This document shows, piece after piece, positions 9,760 to 18,999 of a stretch of DNA of 64,000 bases. A program made the position numbers and the translations under genes. The stretch lies in NCBI RefSeq assembly GCF_003443675.1, contig NZ_CP031963.1, positions 4,934,501 through 4,998,500 on the forward strand. Reading direction: 5' to 3'. Every line of letters starts with the position of its first letter. The first letter of the stretch is position 1. The DNA comes from Aquimarina sp. BL5 (GTDB lineage: Bacteria > Bacteroidota > Bacteroidia > Flavobacteriales > Flavobacteriaceae). The notes beneath the pieces were generated by a model, which did not search any database, was not told where the DNA came from, and worked only from the letters and a program-made list of their open reading frames with translations.

Positions 9760-10371
9760 TTATAAATCTTCCAGCAGCAGCAAATATAGATTTTTTGAGC
9801 TACTTCCGTAGCTTAAGAAGTCTTTTTCTTTTTGCGGTTCGAAGTTTTTAATAGTAGTAATGTTCGAAGGAATTGAGTTTTTGTTTTTTTCTTTAATTCC
9901 TTTTAAACCTTCGCCAATAGTATTAACTAATTGACTAGTAGATGCTAGTATAACAAAGTTATCAGGTAGTTCAGTTAATTTTTTTTCTCTTAATTGATTA
10001 GAAGAGATAAGGATTGCTCCGCTATCCGCAATAAGATATTCACAAGTAGCGAAAAAGAACGATGACGGTAGTTTTTTGACATAGTTAAGATTGAATCCAG
10101 AAAACTTATGCTCCAGTCCCATGTCAAAACAGCATACATCTTGTTCGTACCAATCATTTTCTAATAGGATCTTGTCAAAAGAATCAAGGACTTCTTCTTC
10201 ACTATCGCAATACAGAAATTTGCCTCCATTTCTTTTGAAATTAATCATAAAGCTTTCATCAACCGGAAGATTGATTTCGGGCATGTATTTACTGCGATCT
10301 TCAGCGTGACGTTCCTTACTCTTTTGGTCTGATTTAGATTTTGAGGAAAATAATCTTCTAAATAGACTCAT
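9760..10371 (-). CDS. LUD domain protein (LutC/YkgG family)
   Basis: A 203-residue protein of the LUD (lactate utilization) domain family. Markers are CEYLIADSGAILISSN at about 109-124, then LPDNFVILASTSQLVNTIGEGL, which match the conserved core of LutC. LutC normally works with LutA and LutB in lactate oxidation. Neither is present here, and in Bacteroidetes a solitary LUD gene upstream of cdsA is common, so a role outside lactate use is possible. The N-terminal 30 residues are lysine-rich. Family call is good; function unassigned. Confidence 0.85.
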   Translation of the reverse strand: MSLFRRLFSSKSKSDQKSKERHAEDRSKYMPEINLPVDESFMINFKRNGGKFLYCDSEEEVLDSFDKILLENDWYEQDVCCFDMGLEHKFSGFNLNYVKKLPSSFFFATCEYLIADSGAILISSNQLREKKLTELPDNFVILASTSQLVNTIGEGLKGIKEKNKNSIPSNITTIKNFEPQKEKDFLSYGSSSKNLYLLLLEDL

Positions 10372-10420
10372 TTTTTAAATTCGATCGGGGATTACGGGTT
10401 AACAATACTTCCAAAGATAA

Positions 10421-10463
10421 AAAAATCTTAATCCAATATTCTTATTAGATTAAGATTTTTTTA
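10421..10463. terminator. Terminator after ftsH
   Basis: Arms AAATCTTAATC and GATTAAGATTT enclose a 14-base loop, with A runs to the left and T runs to the right. It lies between the end of ftsH and the start of the LUD gene, both on the minus strand. Confidence 0.75.
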
Positions 10464-10491
10464 TTTTACTAGTAAAAATTACTATAATATA

Positions 10492-12438
10492 CTAAGAAGG
10501 TTCTATTATAGTCTCTCCTTTTTTATCAAATGGACGCTCTCCAAAAATTTTCTCTAAATTATCTTTAAAGATGACTTCCTTTTCTAACAATACTTCTGCA
10601 AGTTCGGTTAACTTGTCTTTATTGTTCTCTAATAATTTAATAGCCCTTTGATATTGTTCTTCAATAATATTTGATATTTCCTTGTCTATAAGTTCACTTG
10701 TTTGTTCACTATAAGGCTTGGTAAATCCATATTCATTTTGACCAGAAGAATCATAATACGTTAAGTTTCCAATTTTATCATTAAGACCATATATGGTTAC
10801 CATCGCACGTGCTTGTTTAGTTACTTTTTCCAAGTCACTTAAAGCTCCTGTAGAAATTTCATTAAAAATGACTTTTTCTGCTGCTCGACCTCCAAGGGTT
10901 GCACACATTTCATCTAACATTTGATTAGGACGCACTATGAGTCTTTCTTCAGGAAGATACCAAGCTGCACCTAGAGATTGACCTCTAGGAACAATAGTTA
11001 CTTTTACTAACGGAGCTGCGTGTTCTAGCATCCAGCTAACAGTAGCATGTCCTGCTTCGTGAAATGCAATTGCACGTTTTTCTCCAGGAGTAACTATTTT
11101 GTTCTTCTTTTCTAGTCCACCAACAATTCTATCTACAGCATCAAGGAAATCTTGTTTGCCAACTGCTTTATTTCCTTTACGCGCTGCTATAAGTGCTGCT
11201 TCATTACAAACATTGGCAATATCAGCACCAGAGAATCCTGGTGTTTGCTTAGATAAGAAATCTGTGTCCAGTCCTTCTTCTTTTTTTAGAGGCTTAAGAT
11301 GTACTTCGAATATTTCTTTACGTTCTCTAACATCAGGTAAATCTACATATATCTGTCTGTCAAAACGGCCTGCTCTCATCAAAGCTTTGTCGAGCACATC
11401 AGCACGGTTAGTGGCAGCAATAACAATTACATTTGTATTTGTACCAAAACCATCCATTTCTGTTAAGAGTTGATTTAAGGTATTTTCTCTTTCGTCATTA
11501 GATCCTGAAAAATTACTTTTTCCTCTTGCTCTACCAATAGCATCAATCTCGTCAATAAAAATAATGGCAGGAGATTTTTCTTTTGCTTGTTTAAAAAGAT
11601 CACGTACTCTAGAAGCACCAACTCCTACAAACATTTCTACAAAATCAGATCCTGATAAAGAGAAGAAAGGTACTTTAGCTTCACCAGCTACTGCTTTTGC
11701 TAACAATGTTTTTCCTGTACCAGGAGGTCCTACTAATAATGCTCCTTTAGGTATTTTTCCTCCTAATGAGGTGTATTTTTCAGGGTTTTTTAGGAAATCA
11801 ACGATTTCTTGAACTTCTTCTTTTGCACCTTCGAGACCAGCTACATTTTCAAAAGAAACTTTTACATCTGTATTCTGATCAAAAAGTTTTGCTTTGGATT
11901 TTCCGATATTAAAAATCTGCCCTCCGGCACCTCCACCAGCACCACCACTCATTCTTCGCATTATGAATATCCAAACACCAATGATTAATGCGAATGGCAG
12001 TAAAGTAATGAAAAGGTCGCCCCACATATTGCTTTCTGTGTCGTAACCTACTTCAGTAGATACTCCATTATCACTTTTTATTCTAGCAATTTCATTCTCG
12101 AAATTTTGCAGATCTCCAAATTCGAATTCATAGTCAGGGTCATTAGGACTCTGAGGTAAGATAGAATTCTTTTTATTCTTGGAATGTTTTTCCTGGCTTT
12201 TTGCTTCCTGAGTCAGGAAAACCTTTGCTTTTCTTCTATTAATGATTAGTACACGTGCTACTTCGCCATTACTTAAGAAATTGTTGAAATCTGAAGGGGT
12301 GGTTTCTGGGGCTGATCCCATATTGCTACCGCCTAAAAAATTTAATGCTAAAAATCCAACAATTATAATTGCATAAATCCAATATGCACTAAATTTTGGT
12401 TTTTTATTAGGTTCTACTTTTTTATTTTCTTTAGCCAT
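10492..12438 (-). CDS. ftsH: ATP-dependent zinc metalloprotease FtsH
   Basis: Inner-membrane AAA+ protease that removes damaged membrane proteins and short-lived regulators. The 648 residues show TM1 at about 19-35, a periplasmic segment with a lysine-rich insert near 80-95, and TM2 at about 143-160. These are followed by a Gly-rich linker, Walker A GPPGTGKT at 237-244, Walker B IIFIDEID at 292-299, the second region of homology near 343-362, zinc site HEAGH at 460-464 and the third ligand Asp in [10 protein letters not shown] near 535. It lies 11 bp downstream of rsfS, a common Bacteroidetes pairing. Intact. Confidence 0.98.
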   Translation of the reverse strand: MAKENKKVEPNKKPKFSAYWIYAIIIVGFLALNFLGGSNMGSAPETTPSDFNNFLSNGEVARVLIINRRKAKVFLTQEAKSQEKHSKNKKNSILPQSPNDPDYEFEFGDLQNFENEIARIKSDNGVSTEVGYDTESNMWGDLFITLLPFALIIGVWIFIMRRMSGGAGGGAGGQIFNIGKSKAKLFDQNTDVKVSFENVAGLEGAKEEVQEIVDFLKNPEKYTSLGGKIPKGALLVGPPGTGKTLLAKAVAGEAKVPFFSLSGSDFVEMFVGVGASRVRDLFKQAKEKSPAIIFIDEIDAIGRARGKSNFSGSNDERENTLNQLLTEMDGFGTNTNVIVIAATNRADVLDKALMRAGRFDRQIYVDLPDVRERKEIFEVHLKPLKKEEGLDTDFLSKQTPGFSGADIANVCNEAALIAARKGNKAVGKQDFLDAVDRIVGGLEKKNKIVTPGEKRAIAFHEAGHATVSWMLEHAAPLVKVTIVPRGQSLGAAWYLPEERLIVRPNQMLDEMCATLGGRAAEKVIFNEISTGALSDLEKVTKQARAMVTIYGLNDKIGNLTYYDSSGQNEYGFTKPYSEQTSELIDKEISNIIEEQYQRAIKLLENNKDKLTELAEVLLEKEVIFKDNLEKIFGERPFDKKGETIIEPS

Positions 12439-12449
12439 TTATGCTTTTT

Positions 12450-12821
12450 TTAATAGTTTGTTTCAATAGTTGTTGTTTTCGCGTCTCCCCATAATCCTTC
12501 AATGTCATAAAATTCTCTGATGTGTTTTTGGAAAACATGTACAACTACATTTACATAATCAATCAATACCCATTCTGCATTTTCGCTTCCTTCTACATGC
12601 CAAGGCTTGTCTTTAAGTGATTTGCTTACTGTTTTTTGGATGGAGTTAACAATGGCATTTACTTGAGTATTAGAAGTTCCGTTACAAATAACAAAATAAC
12701 TACAAACCGTATTTTCGATTTCTCTTAAATCTAATATACTAATGTCATTACCCTTTACTTCTTCAATACCTTTAATAATTTGAGTTATTAATTGATCAGT
12801 ACCGATTTCTTTTTTAGTCAT
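12450..12821 (-). CDS. rsfS: Ribosomal silencing factor RsfS
   Basis: A 123-residue RsfS/Iojap family protein that binds L14 of the large ribosomal subunit and blocks subunit joining in starved cells. Core markers are DISILDLREIENTVCSYFVIC at about 26-46 (shown in part: ILDLREIENTV), then WHVEGSENAEWVLIDYVNVVVHVF, shown by the WHVEG and LIDYVNVVVHVF motifs. Length is typical. First gene of the rsfS-ftsH unit and divergent from birA. Confidence 0.95.
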   Translation of the reverse strand: MTKKEIGTDQLITQIIKGIEEVKGNDISILDLREIENTVCSYFVICNGTSNTQVNAIVNSIQKTVSKSLKDKPWHVEGSENAEWVLIDYVNVVVHVFQKHIREFYDIEGLWGDAKTTTIETNY

Positions 12822-12911
12822 GCATTTTTTTAATTTGTGTAAAGTTATTACTTTTTATGGTTTTAATGTCCGTATTTGTGGACATTTGTAAAAACTTTCA
12901 CATCGTTATTT

Positions 12912-13643
12912 ATGGATATAATCAAAGTTGATGCCATTGACTCTACAAATACTTTTCTTCGGGATATGAATCGCGAGAAAAATTTGGTTAAACCTGTTTG
13001 TGTTATTGCAAGAGAACAACTAAAGGGTAAAGGGCAAATTGGTACAACTTGGCAAAGCAACCCTGGAGAAAACCTTACGTGTAGTGTGTTTATGCCTGTT
13101 GATGAACTCGATGTGATGGATCAGTTTTATATTTCTATCACAGTTTCTCTCGCTGTATATGATGTTTTGTATTCTTTAATGCTCCCCAAATTATCCATAA
13201 AATGGCCAAACGACATTCTGTCAGACAGGTTCAAAATTTGTGGTATATTAATAGAGAATGTTGTTAATAATGGCAGATTAAGAGGTGCTATTGTTGGTGT
13301 TGGAATAAATGTAAATCAACAAAATTTTGAAAATCTTCCGCGTGCAGCGTCTATCAGGAAAATTTTAGGAAAGAGTTTTAACTTAGATGAAATACTGTCT
13401 TTATTGTTAACAAAGTTAGAATACCGTTTTTCTGTGCTTAATACTTCTGTATTTACAATTCTTAAGAAAGAATATGAATTATTACTTTTTAGAAAAAACA
13501 AACCCTCTACATTTTTAGATGCAAAGGGTAATTCTTTCGTTGGTATTATTCAAGACATTACTACTTTCGGTAAACTTCAGATACTTTTAGAAGATGAAAT
13601 CGTAAAAAGTTTTGATTTGAAAGAAGTAAGGCTACTTTATTAA
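12912..13643 (+). CDS. birA: Biotin-[acetyl-CoA-carboxylase] ligase
   Basis: Attaches biotin to carboxylase carrier domains, here probably including the pyruvate carboxylase encoded at 42.5-45.9 kb. The ATG at 12912 gives 243 residues and starts at the family's usual IIKVDAIDSTN motif; a TTG 36 bases upstream would only add residues not seen in the family. KGKGQIGTTWQSNPGENL is the biotinyl-AMP loop, and IKWPNDI with CGILIEN follow. It lacks the DNA-binding N-terminal domain of E. coli BirA, so it is a class I ligase without repressor function. Confidence 0.93.
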   Translation: MDIIKVDAIDSTNTFLRDMNREKNLVKPVCVIAREQLKGKGQIGTTWQSNPGENLTCSVFMPVDELDVMDQFYISITVSLAVYDVLYSLMLPKLSIKWPNDILSDRFKICGILIENVVNNGRLRGAIVGVGINVNQQNFENLPRAASIRKILGKSFNLDEILSLLLTKLEYRFSVLNTSVFTILKKEYELLLFRKNKPSTFLDAKGNSFVGIIQDITTFGKLQILLEDEIVKSFDLKEVRLLY

Positions 13644-13732
13644 GCAATGAGAGATTAATTTTGTTAATGGCTTAATGAGGAAAAGAATTAAATTATTAAA
13701 GTTTAAATTAATATTTTACTCACATACTCAAT

Positions 13733-14125
13733 TTATAGTTTACTAATATTTTCACTTAGCGTATTAATGAAATTCTGGATTGGGTTCTTGATCATCATAC
13801 CCATCATTGCGTTAAACTGACCTTCAAAAACAAGTTGAGTTGTACTTTTTCCACTTTCAGTATCTACGATATTTGCAGTAAGTGTAAAAGGTAATTTTTC
13901 GCTAGCAGCGCCAAGAACAACAGTTGAGTACTCAGTACTTCCTTTTTGTTCTAAAACGATTTCTGGCATTCCTTTTAGTTGGAAAAGAAATCTTGAGTCG
14001 CTTAGTTTTTCGAATTTTTGTTTGCTTTCTGGCATTAATTGTTCGAAGTTTTCAACCTTTGTTAAAAAATCAAATACTTCTTGTTGAGTTTTTTCTACAG
14101 TAACTGTAGGGCTTTCTAAGTTCAT
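13733..14125 (-). CDS. SRPBCC (START-like) family protein
   Basis: A 130-residue single-domain protein of the SRPBCC superfamily, a helix-grip fold with a hydrophobic ligand cavity. The opening with VEKTQQEVFDFLTKVENFEQLMP (in part: VFDFLTKVENF) and the C-terminal long helix are typical. It lies 13 bp downstream of pyrE on the same strand and is probably cotranscribed. That adjacency is conserved in Flavobacteriaceae to my knowledge, but no ligand is known. Confidence 0.8.
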   Translation of the reverse strand: MNLESPTVTVEKTQQEVFDFLTKVENFEQLMPESKQKFEKLSDSRFLFQLKGMPEIVLEQKGSTEYSTVVLGAASEKLPFTLTANIVDTESGKSTTQLVFEGQFNAMMGMMIKNPIQNFINTLSENISKL

Positions 14126-14138
14126 TGAGATTAAAAAT

Positions 14139-14780
14139 TTATTGATTCCACTCTGCTGGATTAATTCTCCAGTTTTGTAGCGTTTTTTGTTGCTCTTCTG
14201 TAATATAATTAGTGTCTAATGCTTGTTCCAGAAGATTTTCATAATTACTTAAAGTGTGCAAAGATAATGCCGCTTCTTCAAAGTTTTTTGAAGCAATATC
14301 AAAACCGTAATTAAAAATTGCGACCATCCCTTTTACATTTGCATTAGCTTCATTCAAAGCTTTAACTGCATTAAGACTGCTTTTTCCAGTGCTTATAAGA
14401 TCTTCTACTACAACTACATTTTTTCCAGAAGGTACAATTCCTTCTATTTGGTTTTTTCTTCCGTGTTTTTTTGCTTCTGGCCGAACATAAATAAATGGTA
14501 GGTTTAGTTGCTCAGCTACAAGCATTCCGATGCCAATCGCACCAGTAGCTACACCAGCTATTACATCGGGTTTGCCATATTTTTCTTCGATAAATTTAGC
14601 GAGGTTCTCTCTTAAAAAGTTACGAATAACTGGATATGAGAGGGTAACACGATTATCACAATAGATTGGAGATTTCCATCCTGAAGCCCAAGTAAAAGGT
14701 TCTTGCGGTTGTAATTTAATTGCATTAATTTGCAATAATAGTTCAGCAGTTTTTTTTGCTGTATTTTTATCAAAAATCAT
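14139..14780 (-). CDS. pyrE: Orotate phosphoribosyltransferase
   Basis: Forms OMP from orotate and PRPP in de novo pyrimidine synthesis. The 213 residues contain FTWASGWKSPIYCDNR at about 29-44 (orotate loop), GVATGAIGIG at about 97-106, the flexible catalytic loop around RPEAKKHGRKNQIEG, and the PRPP motif VVVVEDLISTGKS near 122-134. The start codon lies 8 bp from the divergent Nudix ATG. On the minus strand, TACATTTG at 14793-14786 matches the -7 box and would place the transcript start at or next to the ATG. Confidence 0.96.
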   Translation of the reverse strand: MIFDKNTAKKTAELLLQINAIKLQPQEPFTWASGWKSPIYCDNRVTLSYPVIRNFLRENLAKFIEEKYGKPDVIAGVATGAIGIGMLVAEQLNLPFIYVRPEAKKHGRKNQIEGIVPSGKNVVVVEDLISTGKSSLNAVKALNEANANVKGMVAIFNYGFDIASKNFEEAALSLHTLSNYENLLEQALDTNYITEEQQKTLQNWRINPAEWNQ

Positions 14781-14788
14781 AGTTGCAA

Positions 14789-15397
14789 ATGTATAAAGTT
14801 TTTGTGAATAATACGCCTATTATTCTATCTACAAAAAAGGGAATTGAAGATTATGAAACAATTCATATCAAAGAAGTAGAATTTCCTAAAATTATCAGAA
14901 ATATTTTGCGAAAAGAAGATGAAGGTGTAGAAGCAAAATATCATTTCTATCATAAAATTGAGGATAAACTTTTAGAGCATTTGTATGCTAAATTACCAGT
15001 TGTGGTCGCAGGAGGAGGAAAGGTGTATAATGCTGATAAAGAAATTTTATTTATTAAGCGTAATGGTAAATGGGATTTACCAAAAGGTAAAGTAGAGAAA
15101 AAGGAGCATTTAGAAACTGCCGCAATCCGCGAGGTAGAGGAGGAGACTGGAGTTACAGGGTTAGAAATCACCAAGTTTTTATATAAAACGTTTCACGTTT
15201 TTAAGAGAAATGGAGAATTTCGATTAAAAGTTACCTACTGGTTTGAAATGATTACAGAGTTTGATGGCGAATTGGTGCCTCAGAAAAATGAAGGAATTAC
15301 CAAGGTGAAATGGAAAAATAGGAAAAAAGCAAAAAAAGCATTAACGAATTCTTATGCGAATATAAAAAAGCTTTTTTCACACGATTATTTGTCTTAG
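14789..15397 (+). CDS. Nudix hydrolase
   Basis: Hydrolyses a nucleoside diphosphate linked to another moiety; the substrate cannot be read. The ATG at 14789 gives 202 residues. The N-terminal 70 residues are a non-Nudix extension. The Nudix domain starts near [10 protein letters not shown], and its box is complete: [20 protein letters not shown] followed by TGV, matching Gx5Ex7REUxEExGU. It is divergent from pyrE with only 8 bp between start codons, so the two genes share control sequence or each promoter lies inside the other gene. Confidence 0.9.
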   Translation: MYKVFVNNTPIILSTKKGIEDYETIHIKEVEFPKIIRNILRKEDEGVEAKYHFYHKIEDKLLEHLYAKLPVVVAGGGKVYNADKEILFIKRNGKWDLPKGKVEKKEHLETAAIREVEEETGVTGLEITKFLYKTFHVFKRNGEFRLKVTYWFEMITEFDGELVPQKNEGITKVKWKNRKKAKKALTNSYANIKKLFSHDYLS

Positions 15398-15439
15398 AAT
15401 GCAATTTACATTTAGTATATACTATTTAATAAACTTATA

Positions 15440-16453
15440 GTGAAATCATATTTAATAATATTCCTTTTATTGGTTGGCAGTATGTATGCTCAGTCGCATA
15501 AGGAATATCCTCCAGTAATTGAAGATTTCAATAAGGATAAGGTCTTGGATACGTTATATTCTTTTTATGAAAGCGGAAGTACATTTGGTGGAACTGATGT
15601 TAAAATTGTGAATGGTAAAACTGCTGAAGTCTATGAATTTAGCGACTACAGTTGTTATTGCCAGATGAAATCAGTGTATTTGGTGCCATCAATATTGAAT
15701 AAGCCAGAAAATCAACCCTTCTTATCGGTTATCCAAAAGAGATTGTTTCCTGTGATTAAAAAAAATCCAGACCCTTCACTTCAATGGATTATTAATGGGT
15801 ATTCTTCAAACCAAAAGCTTTCACAAAATGAATATTTTAATTTAATCATTCACCCTAAAATTCATTGGAGTACTAAAAAAATTAAAATACCTGAAGAGAA
15901 TTATAGTCTTATTCTAGAAGGAGATGAACTGGATATATTTCAGAATGAAGAAGATTCGTTATCCCTAGGAGATCGTGGAAAAGCATTTTTGAGATATTGT
16001 GGTAGATGTTTATTGTACAATAAACCTTCGCCAGAGTTAGTAGCCAATACTGATACCTATAAAGTATATAAAACTTCTCACGGGATATTTGTGGAAAAAG
16101 AAGGGCTACAAAAATGGGTTCTTGTAAATGATATCGGTTTAACAGGAAGTCCTGAAAAATTAAGATGGGATTCCATCATACAGGTTGTGTTAATAGATAG
16201 GTATCTAATTGTTCAATTTTCTGGAGCCCCTGACGTATTTGATAACATTTTTGTTACTAATATAGAAACTGGTGTGGTGGGAAGATTGAAACATGTATTT
16301 AGACGAAATGTAAAAGATTATGGTTCGGAATTAGTAAGAGGCGATATGATACGATATAATGATGAAAATGATGAAGAAGAAGCATCTTTTTTTGTGAAAT
16401 ATGAAGACGTTTTCAATGAGCTGGAAAATCTTTCTAAAGCTCTGAAAAATTAA
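15440..16453 (+). CDS. Exported protein of unknown function
   Basis: A 337-residue protein with a signal peptide (residues 1-17, ending MYAQS) and a GTG start at 15440. An EF-hand-like DFNKDKVLD sits near residue 30, a pattern seen in calcium-binding or VCBS-type surface proteins, followed by a Cys-containing stretch (FSDYSCYCQMK near 72-82) and a second Cys pair RYCGRCLLY near 190. I do not recognise a family for the whole. It is preceded by the Nudix gene and followed by the broken small gene. Confidence 0.7.
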   Translation: MKSYLIIFLLLVGSMYAQSHKEYPPVIEDFNKDKVLDTLYSFYESGSTFGGTDVKIVNGKTAEVYEFSDYSCYCQMKSVYLVPSILNKPENQPFLSVIQKRLFPVIKKNPDPSLQWIINGYSSNQKLSQNEYFNLIIHPKIHWSTKKIKIPEENYSLILEGDELDIFQNEEDSLSLGDRGKAFLRYCGRCLLYNKPSPELVANTDTYKVYKTSHGIFVEKEGLQKWVLVNDIGLTGSPEKLRWDSIIQVVLIDRYLIVQFSGAPDVFDNIFVTNIETGVVGRLKHVFRRNVKDYGSELVRGDMIRYNDENDEEEASFFVKYEDVFNELENLSKALKN

Positions 16454-16529
16454 ATAGGTTGTTCTTTTGAATATTTCAGACCATAATATATCAGAAAAAA
16501 GAATTTTTGTCATTTAACATTTAAAAATA

Positions 16530-17096
16530 ATGAGGTTAATTATAAAAATACTTTTCTTTCTGTTTATTGTTCTTACTACTCAGGGTATGCCAGCACAGCG
16601 AGCAGGCCAAAAAATTTCCGATTCAGGTTATTTTTCAGGACCGGGATATAGTAGAATAGAGATTGTAATAGAACGAACAGGGCGCTATTGCAAAATTAGT
16701 GTCTTTACAGATGGCAGAGGACAATATTACCGTGCAGAAACCGAAAAATGAAGAAGTACTCTTGAAGCTTCTCAAACCAAAGAAGATTCTATCAAATTAA
16801 TGAAGAAAGCTCCAAAGGATATGATTACTAGGAATACTTACGAATTGACGGTTGAGGAGTATGAAAATATAGTTAAAGCAATTACTAGTATCGATTCTTC
16901 GAAGATTTATGAAAATATTGGAATGGCTTTTCGTGATGGTTACCACTGTGAGATTGAGTATGGTAATTCTTTTAATAGTATAAAATATAAATTACACTCT
17001 CCTGGATATAAAGGTGAAAACAGAAGTCCAAATTTCTCTAAAGCCTGTAGATTGATTTTAGAAGCAGCATTTATTAAACCAAGAAAAGTATTGTAG
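16530..17096 (+). pseudogene. Small exported protein gene split by an in-frame TGA
   Basis: The reading frame from the ATG at 16530 gives a signal peptide and 73 residues, then stops at TGA 16749-16751. The same frame continues without another stop through 17096. The bridge after the TGA reads RSTLEASQTKEDSIKL before the ATG at 16800. The bridge and the 98-residue distal part look coding (GMAFRDGYHCEIEYGNSFNSI region), so the natural product would be 188 residues. I do not recognise the family. Either a nonsense mutation, a sequencing error, or reinitiation at 16800 explains it. The two parts are annotated here as one broken gene. Confidence 0.65.
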
Positions 17097-17102
17097 TTGT
17101 AT

Positions 17103-18848
17103 TTACTTCAGAATCCTGTAAACAGGATACCTCATATGTGCTTTCTCATAGTTGTTAGATTGCTTATGAATCCAATCCAATTGCTTATACCAGTTTTTGG
17201 CAAAAGCAGTATCTTTTTTCTTTTCTTCGAACTTTTGTTCCAGATTTCGGTCATTTTTTAAGAGTTCCAACGCTTTATCCTCCCAAACATATGGAGAAAA
17301 CCCTTCTTTTTGTTGTAGAATAGTGTCGAAGAAATTCCAATTAAAAAATGAATCAGGAGCTTCTGGCTCCAATGTCTCTACTAAATATCTAAATCCTTTT
17401 TGATTCGTAGGAATGATTAAATCTCCTTTTTTAAAAACTATTTCTTCAACGTTCTTATTAACGGTTGTTGCATAATGTAAATAGTGACCTTCATAAGGCG
17501 TTTTTCGGCTTTTGTAATCATTAATGTGATATACTTCTACGGATATAGTCGAATCTTTTTCTAAGGTTTTGTATGTTATTTTATTTAGATCTAATTTCTC
17601 TATTATATTCCACCAGCCTTTGGGGATTATATAAGAAGCGGGAATTGTTATTTGGGAAGTAGGAGAGAAGTAGTTTCGATATCGAATTTCTCTAGTATAT
17701 GGTTTGTTTTGATCATACTTTAATCGTTTCGCTCCTGTAATTTCGCTATCTATATACTCGCCTTCATATCCTTTAAAATTGAATTTAGTGACTTTGGTTG
17801 TATCTACTTTCCAGTTTACCGAATATGTTTTCTGTTTTGGTAAATCAATAAAAGTCTGCTCGCGAAGTGATCTAATTTTTTTACCATCTTTTTCTGTAAT
17901 GTCGATCATGGACTTCATTAGTTCATAGGTACCTTCTACTCTTGGCTTGTAAGGTTTTAGCATATGAGTTTCAACCATCATTCCTAAAGTATTCCATAAA
18001 GTTGTATATCCAGTAGAATATCTAGGAGAATCCATAAACTGCGTCCAGCCTTTATCGGGAGTAGTTCCCCAAACATTTACATAAGGTGTAATATCCCAAT
18101 TTTTATTAGTTAGAGATGCTTCGAGTTGTGGATGCATTTCGGTATTTAGATAATCACCAAGTTTACCATTTAATTTATTATGTTGTGTAAACAAATGGGT
18201 TAACGTATATTGATAATCAGCTCCATTACTTACGTGATTGTCAATAAAAACATCAGGTTGTACTAAATGAAAAATCTTAGCAAAGGTTTGAGCATTTTTT
18301 GTGTCATTTTTTATAAAATCGCGATTCAGATCATAATTACGAGCATTTCCTCTGAAACCATATGCTTTAGGGCCATTTTGATTAGTTCGAGTACCTGTAT
18401 TACGATTTAATGCACCGCCAATGTTGTAGACAGGAATAGCTGTTATGACCGTGTTTTTTGGCGCTTCAATAGTTCCTTTAGCAATATCTCTAAAAAGTAG
18501 CATTGTTGCGTCAATACCATCGCTTTCTCCAGGATGAATTCCATTATTGATTAGTAGAATACGTTTGGTTTTACGAATTTTTTCAAAATCAAACTCTTTA
18601 TCAGGGTTAAGAGTAATTATATGTAAAGGATTGCCACTATCAGTCAAGCCAATTTCTTGAATATTGATTTCTGGATATGCTTCAGAAAGATTTTTATAAT
18701 AAGTAATCACTTCTGTATACGTTGGTGTTTCAGTGCCGTTACTTTTTTCGAAAATAGTGGTGAAATCTATATTTTCAGTAGATTTTTTTTCCGAAATATT
18801 GCAGGAAAAAATCATTAGTAAGCTGATAGTGAGAAGTGTAATTCGCAT
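17103..18848 (-). CDS. M14-family zinc carboxypeptidase lipoprotein
   Basis: A 581-residue exported peptidase that would trim peptides in the envelope or at the surface. The N-terminus is a lipoprotein signal with Cys16 in LMIFSC. Zinc ligands of the M14 family are visible: His105 and Glu108 in GIHPGES, and His205 in FIDNHVSNG. Between them lie substrate-binding NARNYDLNRDF at about 168-178. The C-terminal 200 residues are an extra beta-rich region. The length matches the Bacteroidetes M14 family metallopeptidases. It is convergent with the broken gene, with 6 bp between their stops. Confidence 0.9.
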   Translation of the reverse strand: MRITLLTISLLMIFSCNISEKKSTENIDFTTIFEKSNGTETPTYTEVITYYKNLSEAYPEINIQEIGLTDSGNPLHIITLNPDKEFDFEKIRKTKRILLINNGIHPGESDGIDATMLLFRDIAKGTIEAPKNTVITAIPVYNIGGALNRNTGTRTNQNGPKAYGFRGNARNYDLNRDFIKNDTKNAQTFAKIFHLVQPDVFIDNHVSNGADYQYTLTHLFTQHNKLNGKLGDYLNTEMHPQLEASLTNKNWDITPYVNVWGTTPDKGWTQFMDSPRYSTGYTTLWNTLGMMVETHMLKPYKPRVEGTYELMKSMIDITEKDGKKIRSLREQTFIDLPKQKTYSVNWKVDTTKVTKFNFKGYEGEYIDSEITGAKRLKYDQNKPYTREIRYRNYFSPTSQITIPASYIIPKGWWNIIEKLDLNKITYKTLEKDSTISVEVYHINDYKSRKTPYEGHYLHYATTVNKNVEEIVFKKGDLIIPTNQKGFRYLVETLEPEAPDSFFNWNFFDTILQQKEGFSPYVWEDKALELLKNDRNLEQKFEEKKKDTAFAKNWYKQLDWIHKQSNNYEKAHMRYPVYRILK

Positions 18849-18948
18849 AGGTGATATGTGTAAGGGCTAAATATACTAAGTTTTATGATTTTTAAAACTC
18901 CTATAACGTTTTAGTTTGTATGATGTGTAGAATAGCAATTGAATTTAC

Positions 18949-18978
18949 TTGTCAGGCCATAAAATAACTGTATTTTTG
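18949..18978 (+). promoter_or_regulatory. Promoter of the SulP gene
   Basis: TTG at 18949-18951 and TATTTTTG at 18971-18978 match the Bacteroidetes -33 and -7 elements with a spacing of 19, inside the usual range. The ATG at 19000 is 21 bp downstream. This is the best-formed promoter in the window, and it overrules the upstream in-frame TTG as a translation start. Confidence 0.75.
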
Positions 18979-18999
18979 CAGCCTCAAAATAGACTGATT

